Part shown: piece after piece, positions 22,986-34,701 of the stretch
Layout of the letters: each line of letters opens with the position of its first letter
How positions within the stretch are numbered: the stretch's first letter is position 1
Source of the DNA: Chlorocebus sabaeus
Taxonomy: Eukaryota; Chordata; Mammalia; Primates; Cercopithecidae
Assembly: GCF_047675955.1 (NCBI RefSeq)
Contig: NC_132918.1
Span: forward strand, 92,557,106 to 92,621,105
DNA: 64,000 nt
Direction: 5' to 3'
Notes under the pieces: model-generated
The model's database searches: none
What the model saw: the letters and a program-made list of their open reading frames with translations, nothing else
Told to the model about the DNA's origin: nothing
Program-made: the position numbers and the translations under genes

Positions 22986-23924
22986 GTAGGTAAATCTTTT
23001 GACCAATAGCAAAAATACTAAAATTAATATTCCTACAACCAGAAGTTCACAAAGGTACCTCTCTTAATCCCTCCCTTAGAACCTTCCGTCTGCCCTGAGA
23101 TGTTTCTTTTGTGCCTTTTCACCCCTTGTAAGAACGTTATTGTGCTGATGGCCATGTTCTCCTGGCCTCCTTTATCTCTGTCATTGTCTTTTTGTGCAAG
23201 TCATCTAATACCCATACTGTTTCTCCTAATTTGTCCAACCATTTCTCTTTCCCTTAAATCCCTGCCTGATTTGTTACTACATAAAAATTTTTTATATAGT
23301 TCTTTTGAAACTAATGAAAATACTTCATTGGTTTATTCTTCATAGGTCTTTTGGAGGTGTTCAGGTTTCATAGATGAGGAAGCTGCAGGTGTAGGAAAAT
23401 TAAGCAATGTAGTCATTGATAGTAAATTTCTTTTCATAATCAGGAGGCAAACCTAGACTTCTGAAAGCCTAACTTTGTCCGTCCATTTGACTTGAAAGAC
23501 CTTTATGGAATGCTGGTTGTACAAGGAATATAAAGATGCATAAAATACAAGCCCTGCCCACCAGGCACAGCTTAGACCTTATCACAGAAAAAAACAAAAT
23601 AAGACAGCTTGTAATAAAAGTGCGTGTTTTATACTCAAGACAATAGAAGACTTAGAGAACAGGTATCATCAGAATTGACCTCAAAAAGGAATGATACGGG
23701 ACCCTGAAGAACGAGTATGTAGGCTATAGCCAGGAAGAATAGACTGGATGATGGTGTAAAGGGGGTTCGATCCAGGCTGAGGAAATCTAAACAGGATGGG
23801 AAATAGGAATGACCTTGTATGATCTGCAGATTTAAAATAATGGTACTTGCAGGAAATACCAGCTGGCCTAGAGAGTCTGTATTGAAGACTTACGGGAAAA
23901 ACGAATTATTGAGATGATGATAAT

Positions 23925-24175
23925 ACTTAAAACTTATTGAGTGCTTATTATGTACCAGGCACTATTTTAAGTACATTATATACATTTACTCATTTAATTC
24001 TCCAGCAATCTCTTTAGGTACCATTTTTTTCTTTTTATGAACAAGGAAACACGCTCAGAGAGAATAGCAGTTTACTAAGATTAAATAGTAAGTGGCAGGA
24101 TTAAAATCCTATTATTAGAACAAGGCAGGTTGGCTCCAAAGCCTATTTTGTGAGCACAGTCCATGCCGCCTCTCG
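23925..24175 (-). repeat. MIR SINE relic
   Basis: 'gagtgcttattatgtaccag', 'tactcatttaattctccag' and 'agtaagtggcaggattaaaa' read as the reverse of MIR. Confidence 0.75.
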
Positions 24176-24179
24176 GTAA

Positions 24180-24272
24180 TAATGGTTAACACTGAATCCT
24201 AAATGCTGTTCTATGTGCTTTGCATAAATTAACTCATTCAGTTTGCCATCTGTAGAAGTCACACAGCTAGTG
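24180..24272 (-). repeat. MIR-like fragment
   Basis: Short stretch with 'ataaattaactcattcag' and 'gtcacacagctagtgagag', again reverse MIR-like. Confidence 0.55.
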
Positions 24273-24559
24273 AGAGATAGTCAACTTGTAAAGAGTCTTG
24301 ATTAAATGTCAGATTAGTGTTGGATCTTGATCTGTTAAGTAAAAGAGAATGCTGAGTTTCAAAGCAGGAAAAAAACATGACAAGAGAGAGACTTCTGAAA
24401 AACGAATGTGCTCGTGTTAGAATCGGTTAGGAAGAAAGAGACTAGAAAGAGGAAACTAAAGAAGAGAGAAATCGCAATGGTTAGACTAGGGTGTGAAATA
24501 AGGCATAAAAACCAGATGGCTTCTGAGGGTCCTGAGGGTCGGCAGTATTGCACAGAGAC

Positions 24560-24695
24560 AAGAGCCTAAGTTCAGAAATTTCTGAATTTGAGTCCAGCTT
24601 TGCCACTTGCTGTGTGCTTGACTTTTAGAAAGTTGCTGAGCCATTTTATGCGTTTAGCTTCCTCCTGTGTGTGATATTTAACTATGAAATATTAA
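24560..24695 (+). repeat. MIR SINE relic
   Basis: 'tgaatttgagtccagctttg' and 'ccacttgctgtgtgcttgac' match the MIR core. Confidence 0.75.
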
Positions 24696-24884
24696 CTATT
24701 TCAGAATTATGGATATACTTAATGCTTAATACTAGTATGGTAGATGCTATATCCCCTATTACTATAATAAAGTGGATTTGCTGAATTACCTGTAAGAGAG
24801 ATGATGAATAAATCACTGAAGAGGGTGAAAGAAAAGAAGCTCCCAAAGCAAGGTTTGGAGGCTAAAAGAATGGTTTCAAATGAG

Positions 24885-25060
24885 GGTCTCGCATTGTGGA
24901 AAGAACGCAGGCTCTGCAGTTGGAAGACAGGCGCAAACCTCTGTTATGCTACTTATGAACTTGGAGACCTTGCACGTGCCGCATAGCCTCTCCTCGATTT
25001 TCTTATCTCTAAATGAATATGATGATGATATTTTATCTCACACAGTAGAAGAATCACTGA
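24885..25060 (+). repeat. MIR SINE relic
   Basis: 'gcattgtggaaagaacgcag', 'gctctgcagttggaagacag' and 'cttatgaacttggagacctt' match the MIR body. Confidence 0.75.
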
Positions 25061-25568
25061 AATACTGTGTACACAGTGACATGTGGTAGAGTACGTTGTA
25101 AAGCAGGGACCACAGCAATGCTATCATGTTATTATTAGATGATTAGATATCACACTTTGGAGAAAATAGCCAGTTAGTATGGGACATTGTGAGTTTGTTT
25201 TTGAATATGTCAGATATGAGGTGGAGTGGGGTTTCCAAGTAAAGAGTTTCCACAGGCAGTTGAAAACACAAACCTGAGATTTGCTTCTAGCTAAAGTTAT
25301 TACCATTTGAGTGATACTGAAGCCATTAGAGGGAGAGAATAAGTTCACTGAGGGAAGGTCAGTATTCTGATTGTAAACGTGTTTCTGTAGGTATATGTAT
25401 AGTTTTTAAAATTTCTAACTAAACATGTTCTAACTAGTAAATCTAGAAAAATGCTATATACAAGAGGTAAAAAAATTAATGTGATTATTTTAGTAAATAT
25501 AATTTGTTATTTTCCGTGTTCCAGACTCTAACCAGCTTCCTTTTTTGGGGGGTTTTGGGGTTATATAG

Positions 25569-25619
25569 CAAAAAGCATCACAAAGTCCACAAAAACAGCA
25601 ACCCCTCCTAGATGGTGAG
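25569..25619 (+). CDS. LRCH3: LRCH3 coding exon (51 nt)
   Basis: Reads QKASQSPQKQQPLLDGE, 17 codons, phase 0-0, donor gtaagt. From memory human LRCH3 reads QKQHPLLDGVDGE here. If so, this genome has three fewer codons, explained by loss of one of two 9-base near-repeats (gatggtgtt/gatggtgag), plus a Q for H change. The acceptor region contains a run of G/T (about 25544-25561) and ends atatatag. Confidence 0.9.
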
Positions 25620-26207
25620 GTAAGTTGATGTAATCACCTTTTCTTTGAAATTGATTATTTTTGCAATGCAAATGTTTACATGTAATTATCATCTTTTCAG
25701 TGCTTTTTGAATATTGCCACTTTTCTTTTTCCCCCTCACAAAATTCTCCGTATGAGGGAGACGATACAAGCCAAGGAGTTGATTAGAATCTATAGATCCA
25801 GGCTCTTTTCAGCTGTACACATCCATCTAGAGATTGTGTTTCCCCCCCTGACCCCCGCAGAGGCACCACCCTCCTCCTCCATTTCTGAAGCGTGGTGTGT
25901 AGAGTCCTAGGAGCTTTACCTGGTACAGGTAAATGGAGCGGCTACTGAACCAAAAAGACTCTTGCATAGTATTTCAGATTCAGTGTTATCAGTGATAATA
26001 CTTATTTTATAATATCAAATAGTACATTTTTGTTACAGATTAACAGAAAATAAATCACTTAACCTTTGAAAAATCTACACACCTATTTTGATCTGTTAAA
26101 ATGAAGCTTTTACTAAATGTTTTTATTGTAGTTGGCTTTCTCATTAACCATTTTCCCTTTAAAAGCTTTCCAGTTTTTTCTTTCTTTTTTTTTTTGTTCC
26201 TTTCTTT

Positions 26208-26497
26208 TTCTTTATTTTGAGACGGAGTCTCACGCTGTCACCCAGGCTGGGGTGCAGTGGCGCGATATTGGCTCACTGCAACTTCCACCTCCCGGGTTCA
26301 AGTGATTCTCCTGCCTCAGCCTCCGAGTAGCTCAGATTACAGGCGCCCACCACCACGCCCGGCTAATTTTTGTATTTTCAGTAGAGACAGGGTTTCACCG
26401 TGTTGGTCAGGCTGGTCTCGAACTCCTGACCTTGTAATCCGCCCGCCTTGGCCTCCCAAAGTGCTGGAATTTCAGGCGTGAGCCACTGCGCCTGACC
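26208..26497 (-). repeat. Alu (S type)
   Basis: Antisense Alu, C/T-rich tail then gagacggagtctcacgctg to gagccactgcgcctgacc. Confidence 0.88.
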
Positions 26498-26634
26498 CAG
26501 TTTTTTCAATTTATGATCATTACCTCCTTGAAAAATGCATAAAAGCGTTGTTTCATGTGAATTTTGACTTTGCTTTTCATAAAATAAGTCATTTGAAAAC
26601 CTAACACCTGGGGCTTTACAAGTAGCAATTTTCA

Positions 26635-26790
26635 GTGTTTTTAAAGCACAAGAGTTTCTGGTAAGGGAAAGTGTATTGTTTGAAATGCTTTCACTTGTCC
26701 ATTATAAAGGTTTTTTAAAGCACAAGTGTTTCTGGTAAGGGAAAGTGTATTGTTTGAAATGTTTTCAGTTGTCCATTATAGAGGTTTTTT
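26635..26790 (+). repeat. 74-bp tandem duplication
   Basis: Two adjacent copies beginning ttaaagcacaagagtttctg (26641) and ttaaagcacaagtgtttctg (26715), both followed by gtaagggaaagtgtattgt. Only a few substitutions separate them. Confidence 0.93.
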
Positions 26791-27469
26791 AAAAATTTTA
26801 TCATAGAACTACTTCTAGTTTTTTTTGTGTTAGAACATTATATATTTGTATAATACCTGAAAGATTGACTCCAGCCTGTTCACTTGTGTTTTCTTCACCT
26901 GGTAGTAATTCTAACACATTTTTGACAACCAAAGTTTGATAAATTTAATATGTGTTTTCTTTTTTACCCAATATTTCCTTCTTGATGATTGTTTTCAAGT
27001 AATTCATTCTCAAGAAAACTAAAGCTCCACAGGAAAAGAACATAAACAGTTCTAAAAATTGTAATCGTACTTTTCATTTTGCTTGAGAAAGAAAATGAAG
27101 AGATACTTAGACTAGAAATTATGACCCCTGGGCTACTGGTCTGTCACTGGCTCACTAAATGACTGCAGGTTCTTTATGTTATTGTTACGTCTCTTCTCCA
27201 GCTTTCTGCTCCCTCCTTGCTTTGGGAGGTTTTAGGCAGTAAGATCCGATTTGAAGTTGTTTAAACTCTGGGAGAAAATCAGTACTCAGAACCAGCTTAC
27301 TGACTGTTATAATGCATGAATTCCAGATGATTGTGAATGTGGTCCTCTATGTCAGCATCTTCAAAAGTATGTCTTAATATGTCTCTTTCCTTGTGTGTGT
27401 ATTCGTGAAATACGTCACACGTGTGCGTAGTTTGTTTTTGACATTGCTTCGTTTTTCTCACCTCTCCAG

Positions 27470-27523
27470 TGCCCCTTCCCATCCAGAAGGTCTCAGCACA
27501 CTGATGATAGTGCCTTGTTAGTG
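27470..27523 (+). CDS. LRCH3: LRCH3 coding exon (54 nt, cassette candidate)
   Basis: Reads CPFPSRRSQHTDDSALLV, 18 codons, phase 0-0, donor gtaaga. Linker segment rich in Ser/Asp with a possible basophilic phosphosite (SRRSQ). The reading frame is kept if the exon is skipped. Confidence 0.93.
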
Positions 27524-28499
27524 GTAAGAGTTTCGCACAAAATGGAGTTTTACGTTTCTGTGTTTAGAGATTAAAGGATAGCTCTTGTACTTTTTATTCA
27601 GAAACTATATCTAAATACCATAAAACATGATGAGCATTGTTACTAAATGCTTTATAAAGAACTAAACCATTTTCCCACATGATTATTCGTGATTGACCCA
27701 GTGTTTCAAAGTCAGAGTCCTGCGGCTCATGTCTTCGTCAGGGCCACCAAGAGTCAAACATTTGCATTGAGAACCATATTGGCTTTGTGTGTGTGCTGGG
27801 GACAGAGGCATAATGTAATATTCATGTTTTAGATGTGTCTAATTCCAGGAGCACTTACTTTATTCATCATTAATTTGGCTCATGGGTCACCTGTATGTTA
27901 AGGTGGCCCATGACACTGATTGCACAACTGTGTATTTGACATCCTATTTTATTATGTATTTTCAGCTACCGAAAATCCTTCACTTTGGTTTTAAATACTT
28001 ACATCTCAAGATTATTCCTTCATGTTCATTTTTTAAACTTAAGGAAACATTAACTACTGATCATGTTTAACACTGGTTTACTTTTATTGCCTGTTTCATC
28101 AGCTGAAAATGAGTATAAGATGGAAAGTTTATTTAAAGCCTTACTTTTATTAGCCTTGTGAGAGAATTCTAACCGTTTATAGAATTTTTTCCCCATCATG
28201 TTTTATGTTATGTTTTTCATAGTAGTGCGGTTCAGAAGTCTAGGATCAACAGCAGTTCTGTCTCGTGCTAGTAACTGCCGCCAGGCTGCATAGCACTGCA
28301 TGAGCTGCGTGCTTCAGCGTGACATTCCTGTTACACAGACTTCCATGGTCTGTTCACATTTCTGTGTGTTCTGCAATCTTCATTTCCTTTGAGATGGATA
28401 AAACACCTTGTAACTGGGCAGTCTTATAGGTGAATACAGTCATCAGACTCTAGAGTTTTAGTGTAAGTGAATTGGCCTAAGAAGCGAATAACAAGTTAA

Positions 28500-28700
28500 A
28501 AATCAGACAAATATTGAGCGCCTCCGATGATCCAAACACTTACCAAAATTATCTCATTTGTTCCTCACAGCAACCTTAAGAGTGAAAGTTAAATGCAGCA
28601 CGTTTTTACAGATGGTTTCTGAGGCCCAGATTGTGGCTTGTGCGAGGTCGCATAGATAGTAAGTGCAAGGCTGGGAATCCACATCCGTCTGGCTGATGGG
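28500..28700 (-). repeat. MIR SINE relic
   Basis: 'aattatctcatttgttcctc', 'tacagatggtttctgaggc' and 'ataagtgcaaggctgggaat'-like sequence read as reverse MIR. Confidence 0.7.
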
Positions 28701-28907
28701 AGGACCTGCATTCCACACCGGGCTGCAGCTGGAAACCGTGCAGGAAACTGAAGGGCTAATAACACCTGTAATAAGTGGTATAAGTCTGAGTCCAGGACTC
28801 TTGTCAAGGAAATAGTGGAATTTAGAAAAACAACAGCAGCAAAATCCCGTTGGTGTGTAACTTGGAATTCCCTTCAGCCATTTGTCAAAGCACATTCCCT
28901 TATGTTT

Positions 28908-29170
28908 TAGCTCAGAGTGGAGTCTAAATGTGGCCTCGAAGCTCCTTCGTGCTCTGTCTACTGCCTCCATCTCCAGTCTCCTCTCTGGGCTCTTGCTATA
29001 CCAGCATTTTTCCAACTCTTCAAATATCATAAGCCCTTTCCCATCTCAGACCTTTGCAAATGCTGTTTCTTTTATATAGAATGCCTTTTCCTCCCTGCAT
29101 ATACCCCTTGATTAATTTCTGTTCATCTCTCAGGTATTTGTTTGAGTGTCCCATCTTTAACATGGCTTTT
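28908..29170 (-). repeat. L2 LINE relic
   Basis: 'atctcagacctttgcaaatg', 'ctgtttcttttatatagaat' and 'ttctgttcatctctcaggta' match the L2 3' region in reverse orientation. Confidence 0.75.
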
Positions 29171-29298
29171 CTGCAGCCCACTGCCCTTACGTCAGCCCAC
29201 AGCTGGACAGTTAAATAAACTGACAGGAGCTCCAGTACCTTTGATGAAAAGGAGGCCCAGGAAGTATACTTGGTGTGTTAGTGTTGTCACAGCAGTTT

Positions 29299-29354
29299 TT
29301 TTTTAATCATGGTACTTTTTTTTAATCATGGTACTTTTTTTTAATCATGGTACA
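29299..29354 (+). repeat. Three tandem copies of a 20-bp unit
   Basis: The block 'ttttttttaatcatggtac' occurs three times in a row. Confidence 0.92.
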
Positions 29355-29409
29355 GGGTGTTTATTTTTTATTTTTATTTTATTTTTAATTTTACTTTTTA
29401 AACATTTTT

Positions 29410-29679
29410 TATTTATTTATTTAATTATTTTGTGACAGAGTCTCCCTCTGTTGCCCAGGCTGGAGTGCAGTGGCATGAACATGGTTCCTTGAAGCATCAG
29501 CCTCCTGAGTAGCTGGGACTACAGGTGCTCATGCCACACGTGGCTAATTTTTTAATTTTTTGTAGAGTCAGAGTCTCACTGTATTGCTCAGGCTGGTCTC
29601 TAACTCCAGGGCTCAAGCAATCCTCCTGCCCCAGCCTCCCAAAGTGCTGAGATTACAGGCATGAGCCACTGTGCCCAGC
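29410..29679 (-). repeat. AluJ-like
   Basis: Diverged antisense Alu after an A/T-rich simple stretch (tttatttatttaattatttt); gtgacagagtctccctctg to gagccactgtgcccagc. Confidence 0.85.
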
Positions 29680-29699
29680 TTGTTTATTCTTTTATTATC

Positions 29700-29850
29700 T
29701 CTTTTCTACTGGACTACTAGACTATAAGCTTCATGAGCACAAGGATATTTTATTTCGTCTTAATATACTTAATTTACTCCATCCCTACCACCGTTCCTGG
29801 GATTTATTAGGTGGTCAGTAAATATTTCCTGAATGAACACATAAATTCTC
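29700..29850 (+). repeat. L2 LINE 3' end relic
   Basis: 'actataagcttcatgagcac', 'ttcctgggatttattaggtg' and 'gtcagtaaatatttcctgaa' are typical of the L2 3' end. Confidence 0.75.
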
Positions 29851-31265
29851 TGCATCTACTGGTTATTAAATTGTTTCATGATGAAAAGGTCTGATGAATG
29901 ATATCATAAGGTAAATGCTGAATTTGATCTAAAGACCTTGAAACATACGATTTGAAATAAAGATTTATAATAGCTAATATCAGTTACACTGACATTGTCT
30001 TCAGGCTACCCCTCAAGCTCCTGTTGCCTTCGTCTGTATCAGGTCTCATGAGGCTCATTTTACCTCTTCTTCATCCCCTCCTAGTTTTCCTTTTCATATT
30101 TGACATTGGCAGTCGTTCTAGTACCTCTGATTAAAAAGTAGGCCCAGGCAATCTAAACCCCAGAAGCATACACAGTGTGTTACCATTGTCACAGTTGTAT
30201 TCTGTGGTATATTTTTATCTTCACTATTTGCTGCCTTAAGATAGATTTTGTGATACATGTAATACATTGTGTGTTAACATGCTTCTTTTGTCAAATAAAA
30301 ATATGTTAATTCTCATTAAAAATACAGTCATATTTATTTTATTGACCATATACATACCTTTTCCTAAACGCCCATTTGTTTTCTTGTTCATTTATCTCAT
30401 GGTTTAGAAATTTGTTGTCCTAGTTTAAATTTTTAAAAATTACTTATAAAGACTTCACTATTCTTAAACTCTTGGCATTTTGTTGTTTTAATAGGTAAAA
30501 CCTTACCCAGTGCCCTTTGTGACAGTGTTATCTTCTCGATTTCCACTCTCCGTGTGGCAAAGGAGAAAAATTGTCATGTTTTGAGCATCTCTTACCTGTA
30601 ATCAAAATTCTATATAATAAATACCTTAAAATTTTTTCTTTTTAATTGGCAATAATTATATATATACAATCTAACTATATCTCCAGTACATCTAACCAGC
30701 TGTATGTTGGTTGGTGAAAGATAAAGGATTCGAAGAAAAAGGAAATTCCACCTTCCTCTCTTACAGTCAGTGGGAGTTTCACAGAGGCAGAGATGAAATG
30801 CCGGTTCCTCCTTCAGGTTGATGCAGAATCCTCACATCCTCATTATAATATATCTAATTTGGATTAATGTTGAAAAAATATTGTTTTTATTCATACCAGT
30901 TCTGCTTGGTTAAAATCTCCCATCATAGGAACAGGACTCATTTGTTTCAAGGCTACTATGCTAAAATTGTTGATGTTCTGTTTTATTTCTGCATAAAATC
31001 ATTTTTAATAAATCATGCCTCCCGTTTCTTGATTAATGTGGCATGAGGTACTGAGACTATCCTGAATTACACAAGTGGAAAAACTGTGTTGCTGGGTTTT
31101 TGTCCCCCAAGTGTTCTCTTTCTGGCCTGTCAGTAGCTTAGTAAACCATTGGAAAGATTGTCAGTGACCTTCCCTTTTCTCATTTCACTAGTCAGATCTG
31201 CCTGCCTGACAGTTGCTAATATCAGTGCTGCCTTCTGTTTCTTCTCTTTCTCATTTGAAATGCAG

Positions 31266-31337
31266 TCGCTGTCAGGTTTGAATCAAGTGGGTTGTGCTGC
31301 TCCCCTGCCTCATTCTTCTGCCTTCACGCCTCTTAAG
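31266..31337 (+). CDS. LRCH3: LRCH3 coding exon (72 nt, cassette candidate)
   Basis: Reads SLSGLNQVGCAAPLPHSSAF followed by TPLK, 24 codons, phase 0-0, donor gtatct (weak at +4 to +6). Pro/Ser-rich linker. Human reads CAATLPHSS from memory, so a T to P change is possible. Confidence 0.92.
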
Positions 31338-31707
31338 GTATCTCTTGTTACTGTAATTCACCAGGAAGTTTGGGGAGGGGGTAAATATAAGGCCTTGAAT
31401 TTTTCAGTGAATTGATCTAACAATCTGAAATGTAGGATATAAATACACCTGTTTATGAAACTGTTTAACGTTGATTTCCCTTGAAATTGTTTGAAAGTTT
31501 TACGATGCTAGAGACAGTCACAGAGCTCATATTAATTCTTTGTATTCAGATTCTGTTTGATGTGTCATTCTGATTTTTTTATCAAAGGTTTTTTTGTTGT
31601 GAGTTATTATTTCACTTTGGTTAGCGTATAAAATCGAATTAACTCTGTCGTCTAATGTGCAAAAGAATGTGAGTCCAAAAACACTATCACTACCAAAACG
31701 CCTACCA

Positions 31708-31915
31708 TAGGGTTAACCAATTATGGCCCTAGGCCACTTGTTTTTTTTAAATAAAGCTTTATTGTTATATAACCAATCCCTTGTGTTTGCATTGCCTGTG
31801 GCTGCCTGCCTAGTACACAGCTGAGGTGGAATAATTGTGACCAAGATCATGTACCTGCAAGCCTAAAATATGTAGAGTCCGGCCCTATAAGAAAAAAATC
31901 GCAACCCCCTGCTTT
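31708..31915. mobile_element. hAT-type DNA transposon relic
   Basis: 'aaataaagctttattgttat' beside 'ccttgtgtttgcattgcctg' and a 'caagcctaaaatatgtagag' end; resembles the hAT-Charlie non-autonomous elements whose bodies contain taaagttttattggaac. Exact family not assigned. Confidence 0.6.
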
Positions 31916-32168
31916 TTTCAACAGTAATGTCATAAGAGATGATACATTCCACCTTCTGGAAAAATTTAAACTCTAAAAATTAAGAACCTGTAGTATTTTA
32001 TTTTTTGAAGGCCTCTAGGAGTGGTAATTCCTTATTTGTTATCATTGGATATGTACAAAATGATGAACAGTTCTCACTGTCAAGAAGTCCTTTGTCTAAC
32101 TTACAACTATCCTGCTATGGTTTATACTTTGTTTCTTTCCAGAGTAGAGATTTTCTAGTTATTTAGCA

Positions 32169-32237
32169 TTTTTTAGTGTAAGAATCCTTTTTTTTTTTTT
32201 TTTTTTACACAAAATACAATTTTTTTAGTGTAAGAAT
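32169..32237. mobile_element. Minimal retro-insertion with 17-bp target duplication
   Basis: The 17-mer ttttttagtgtaagaat occurs at 32169-32185 and 32221-32237. Between them lie about 18 T followed by only acacaaaatacaat. A long T run plus a target duplication is the expected scar of a 5'-truncated LINE-mobilised insertion on the - strand. Polymerase slippage is the alternative. Confidence 0.6.
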
Positions 32238-32492
32238 TTAAAAACAATTATGATGCCATCCTTAGCTTCTTCCTCAATAAACTCAGATCCTTTTACATGG
32301 CTTTCCCAGCCTGTTAATCTTTAATGAATTTTCACAAGTTCTCTGCCCTCCATTCTGGCTTCATGGTCCACAACTAGAAATACATCCCTCATTAGAGCTT
32401 GCTCATTTAGGGTGATTTTTAAATTTTTGATCTTCATTTTGCCCAGTATCCACTGTAATTCTCAAATGTTTTAATTATACCTCTTTTATGTG

Positions 32493-32714
32493 TTGAGACA
32501 GGGTCTTGCTGTGTCTCCCAGGCTGGATCCTCCCACCCTAGCCTCCTGAGTAGCTGGGAATACAGATGTGCACCACCATGCCGGGCTAATTTTTTAAGTT
32601 TTTGTAGAGACAAGGTCTCACTGTATTGCCCAAGCTGGTCTCAAACTCCTGGGCTGAAGAGATCATCCTGCCTCAGCCTCCCAAAGTACTAGGTGTCAGC
32701 CACTGTACCCACCC
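32493..32714 (-). repeat. AluJ-like with internal deletion
   Basis: Antisense; acagggtcttgctgtgtctc runs into ctggatcctcccaccctag, so about 60 bases of one arm are missing. Confidence 0.82.
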
Positions 32715-32845
32715 GCCTTCAATTTCTCAATGACAGTTATTTTCCTCATGTTATATTCTTTATTTTTTCCTGAAAATTTAATTTTGGTGTTTGAATATTT
32801 TTACTTGTCTAATGTACCAGAATACTTCCAAATGGTTGCATTGAG

Positions 32846-32992
32846 CCAGGCACACTGGCTCACACCTGTAATCCCAGAGTTGGGAGCCTGAGGGGGGACT
32901 ACAATTGAGGCCAGGAATTCAAGGCTGCAGTAGCTGCGATCACACCACTGCAGCCCAGCCTGGGGCAGTGCAAGACCGTCTCTCTAAAAACA
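32846..32992 (+). repeat. Alu fragment, internally deleted
   Basis: Sense; head gccaggcacactggctcac joined to tcaaggctgcagtagctgc and a short tail. Confidence 0.78.
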
Positions 32993-33030
32993 TTAAAACC
33001 GAATTCTTGATTCATGCCCCCCTTTTTTCT

Positions 33031-33375
33031 TTTTTTTAGTTTTTAATTTTTGTGGGTACATAGCAAGTAGGTATATTTATGGGGTTCATGAGGTGTTTTG
33101 ATACAGGTATACAATGCGCAATAATGACATCAGGTAAACGGGCTGTCCATCGCCTCAAGCATTTGTCCTTTGTGTTACAAACAGTCCGTTATACTCCTTT
33201 AGTTATTTTTACATGTACAATTAAATTATTGACTATGATGACCATTTTGTACTATCAAATGCTGGATCTTATTCTTTTTATTTTTTTGGGGCCCATTAAC
33301 TATCCCCATTTCCTCCTGCCACCCTCCCGCTACCCTTCCCAGCCTCTGGGAACCCTCAGTTTAGTCTGCATCGTG
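33031..33375 (-). mobile_element. L1 LINE 3' fragment
   Basis: 'ttttgtgggtacatagcaag', 'ttatggggttcatgaggtg', 'ttttgatacaggtatacaat' and 'cattaactatccccatttcc' are typical of primate L1 sequence. No open reading frame of note. Confidence 0.75.
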
Positions 33376-33399
33376 TTTTTTTAAATGCTGACCCCAGCT

Positions 33400-33566
33400 T
33401 TTTTTTTTTTTTTTGAGACGGAGTTTTGCTCTTGTTGCCCTGGTCAGAGTGCAATGGCACGATCTCGGCTCACTACAACCTCTGCCTCCTGGGTTTAAAG
33501 CGATTGTCCTGCCTCGACCTCCCGAGTAGCTGGGATTATAGGCGCCCGCCACCAAGCCCGGCTAAT
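33400..33566 (-). repeat. Alu, half length
   Basis: Antisense; T tail and one arm, stopping abruptly at caagcccggctaat. Confidence 0.85.
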
Positions 33567-34406
33567 AACCTCAACTTTATAACAACTGTAAATCTAAGAA
33601 ACCTTCTCTGGTTATTATTGAACATACGCTACATACCTGGATGCCTCCTGAAAAAACTTTATAATTCTCTTCCATGTTAATCCTTTGCTAGCCTTTCTCA
33701 ACTGGGATCCTTATTGGAACAACACAGAAAATTATTTCAGAAACTTTTTTTCAAAATTATCTCAAGGAAGGTACATAACTAGCACCATTCTAGTTGTATG
33801 GGAGAGAAGTTAACTTGTGCTCCGTGAATACCTTCAGGCATTGTGGCTTATTCAGAGTCATAACTGAGAATTGTTTTGACTGTGCCAAAAGCTGTGTGAT
33901 CCAGACAGACCACATTGTCTTGTTCTACGGTGACTGTCATGTGAGATTAAATAGAAAACTTTATTAGACTTTAGATAAGTCTTTTTTTCTATCAGACCTG
34001 CTGTATTGTCAAATGATTATTTTAAAAGATTTATTCTTTATTTTTTAGTTTCTGTATTACTTTCACAGCGGTTATACATTATACTTAGGAATTTATTTCT
34101 TTTATTGCTTAGCCAGGCGTAAAAGTTGAGTTTATATCAGTTTCTGGGGTTTTCTTTCTGTTGCCTAAATTCTCTAGTGAGAGATTATTTCTTAACCTTT
34201 TTTTGCTCTCCAGTTTTCTAGGAGTTCCCAAATATAGTTAATGGCCTCACAGTGATTTATGCTAATTATTTTGGTATCCTAGAATGCAAGTCACTTAGAT
34301 TTACAGCTTTAATAAAAATACATTTCAGAAACCATTTTTACAGGTCTCCTCTATTCTGGCTTTGTTTTAATCATATCCAGTTGTGTATTATTTGTTGCTG
34401 TTTTTG

Positions 34407-34701
34407 TTTTTTTTCCTTTGAGATGGAGTCTTGCTCTGTCACTCAGGCTGGAGTGCAGTGGTGAGATCTCGGCTCACTGCAACCTCTGCCTCCCAGTTTC
34501 ACGTGATTCTCTCACCTCAGCCTCCCGGGTAGCTGGGATTACAGGCACACGCCACCACGCCTGGCTAATTTTTGTATTTTTAGTAGAGATGGGGTTTTAC
34601 CATGTTGGCCAGGCTGGTTTCAAACTCCTGACCGCAGGCAGTCCACCCACCCCTGCCTCCCAAAGTGCTGGGATTACGGGTGTGAGTCACTACACCTGGC
34701 C
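34407..34701 (-). repeat. Alu (S type)
   Basis: Antisense Alu from ttttttttcctttgagatgg to gagtcactacacctggcc. Confidence 0.9.

Larger units (their letters stand above)
21706..25568 (+). other. LRCH3 intron: one Alu, several MIR/L2 relics
   Basis: Unique or unassigned stretches 21706-22339, 22986-23924 and 25061-25568; the rest is old interspersed repeats. No extra exon recognised. Confidence 0.65.
25620..27469 (+). other. LRCH3 intron: Alu, 74-bp duplication, unique
   Basis: Unique at 25620-26207 and 26791-27469; ends with a good pyrimidine tract (cacctctccag). Confidence 0.7.
27524..31265 (+). other. LRCH3 intron: MIR, L2, Alu, unique
   Basis: Unique: 27524-28499, 29171-29298, 29851-31265. 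The last stretch contains no Alu and no recognised element. Ends atgcag. Confidence 0.65.

Noticed and set aside
28554..29030. 158-codon open frame on the - strand in an LRCH3 intron
   Set aside because: It runs through MIR and L2 relics and shows no domain or homolog I recognise; consistent with chance.
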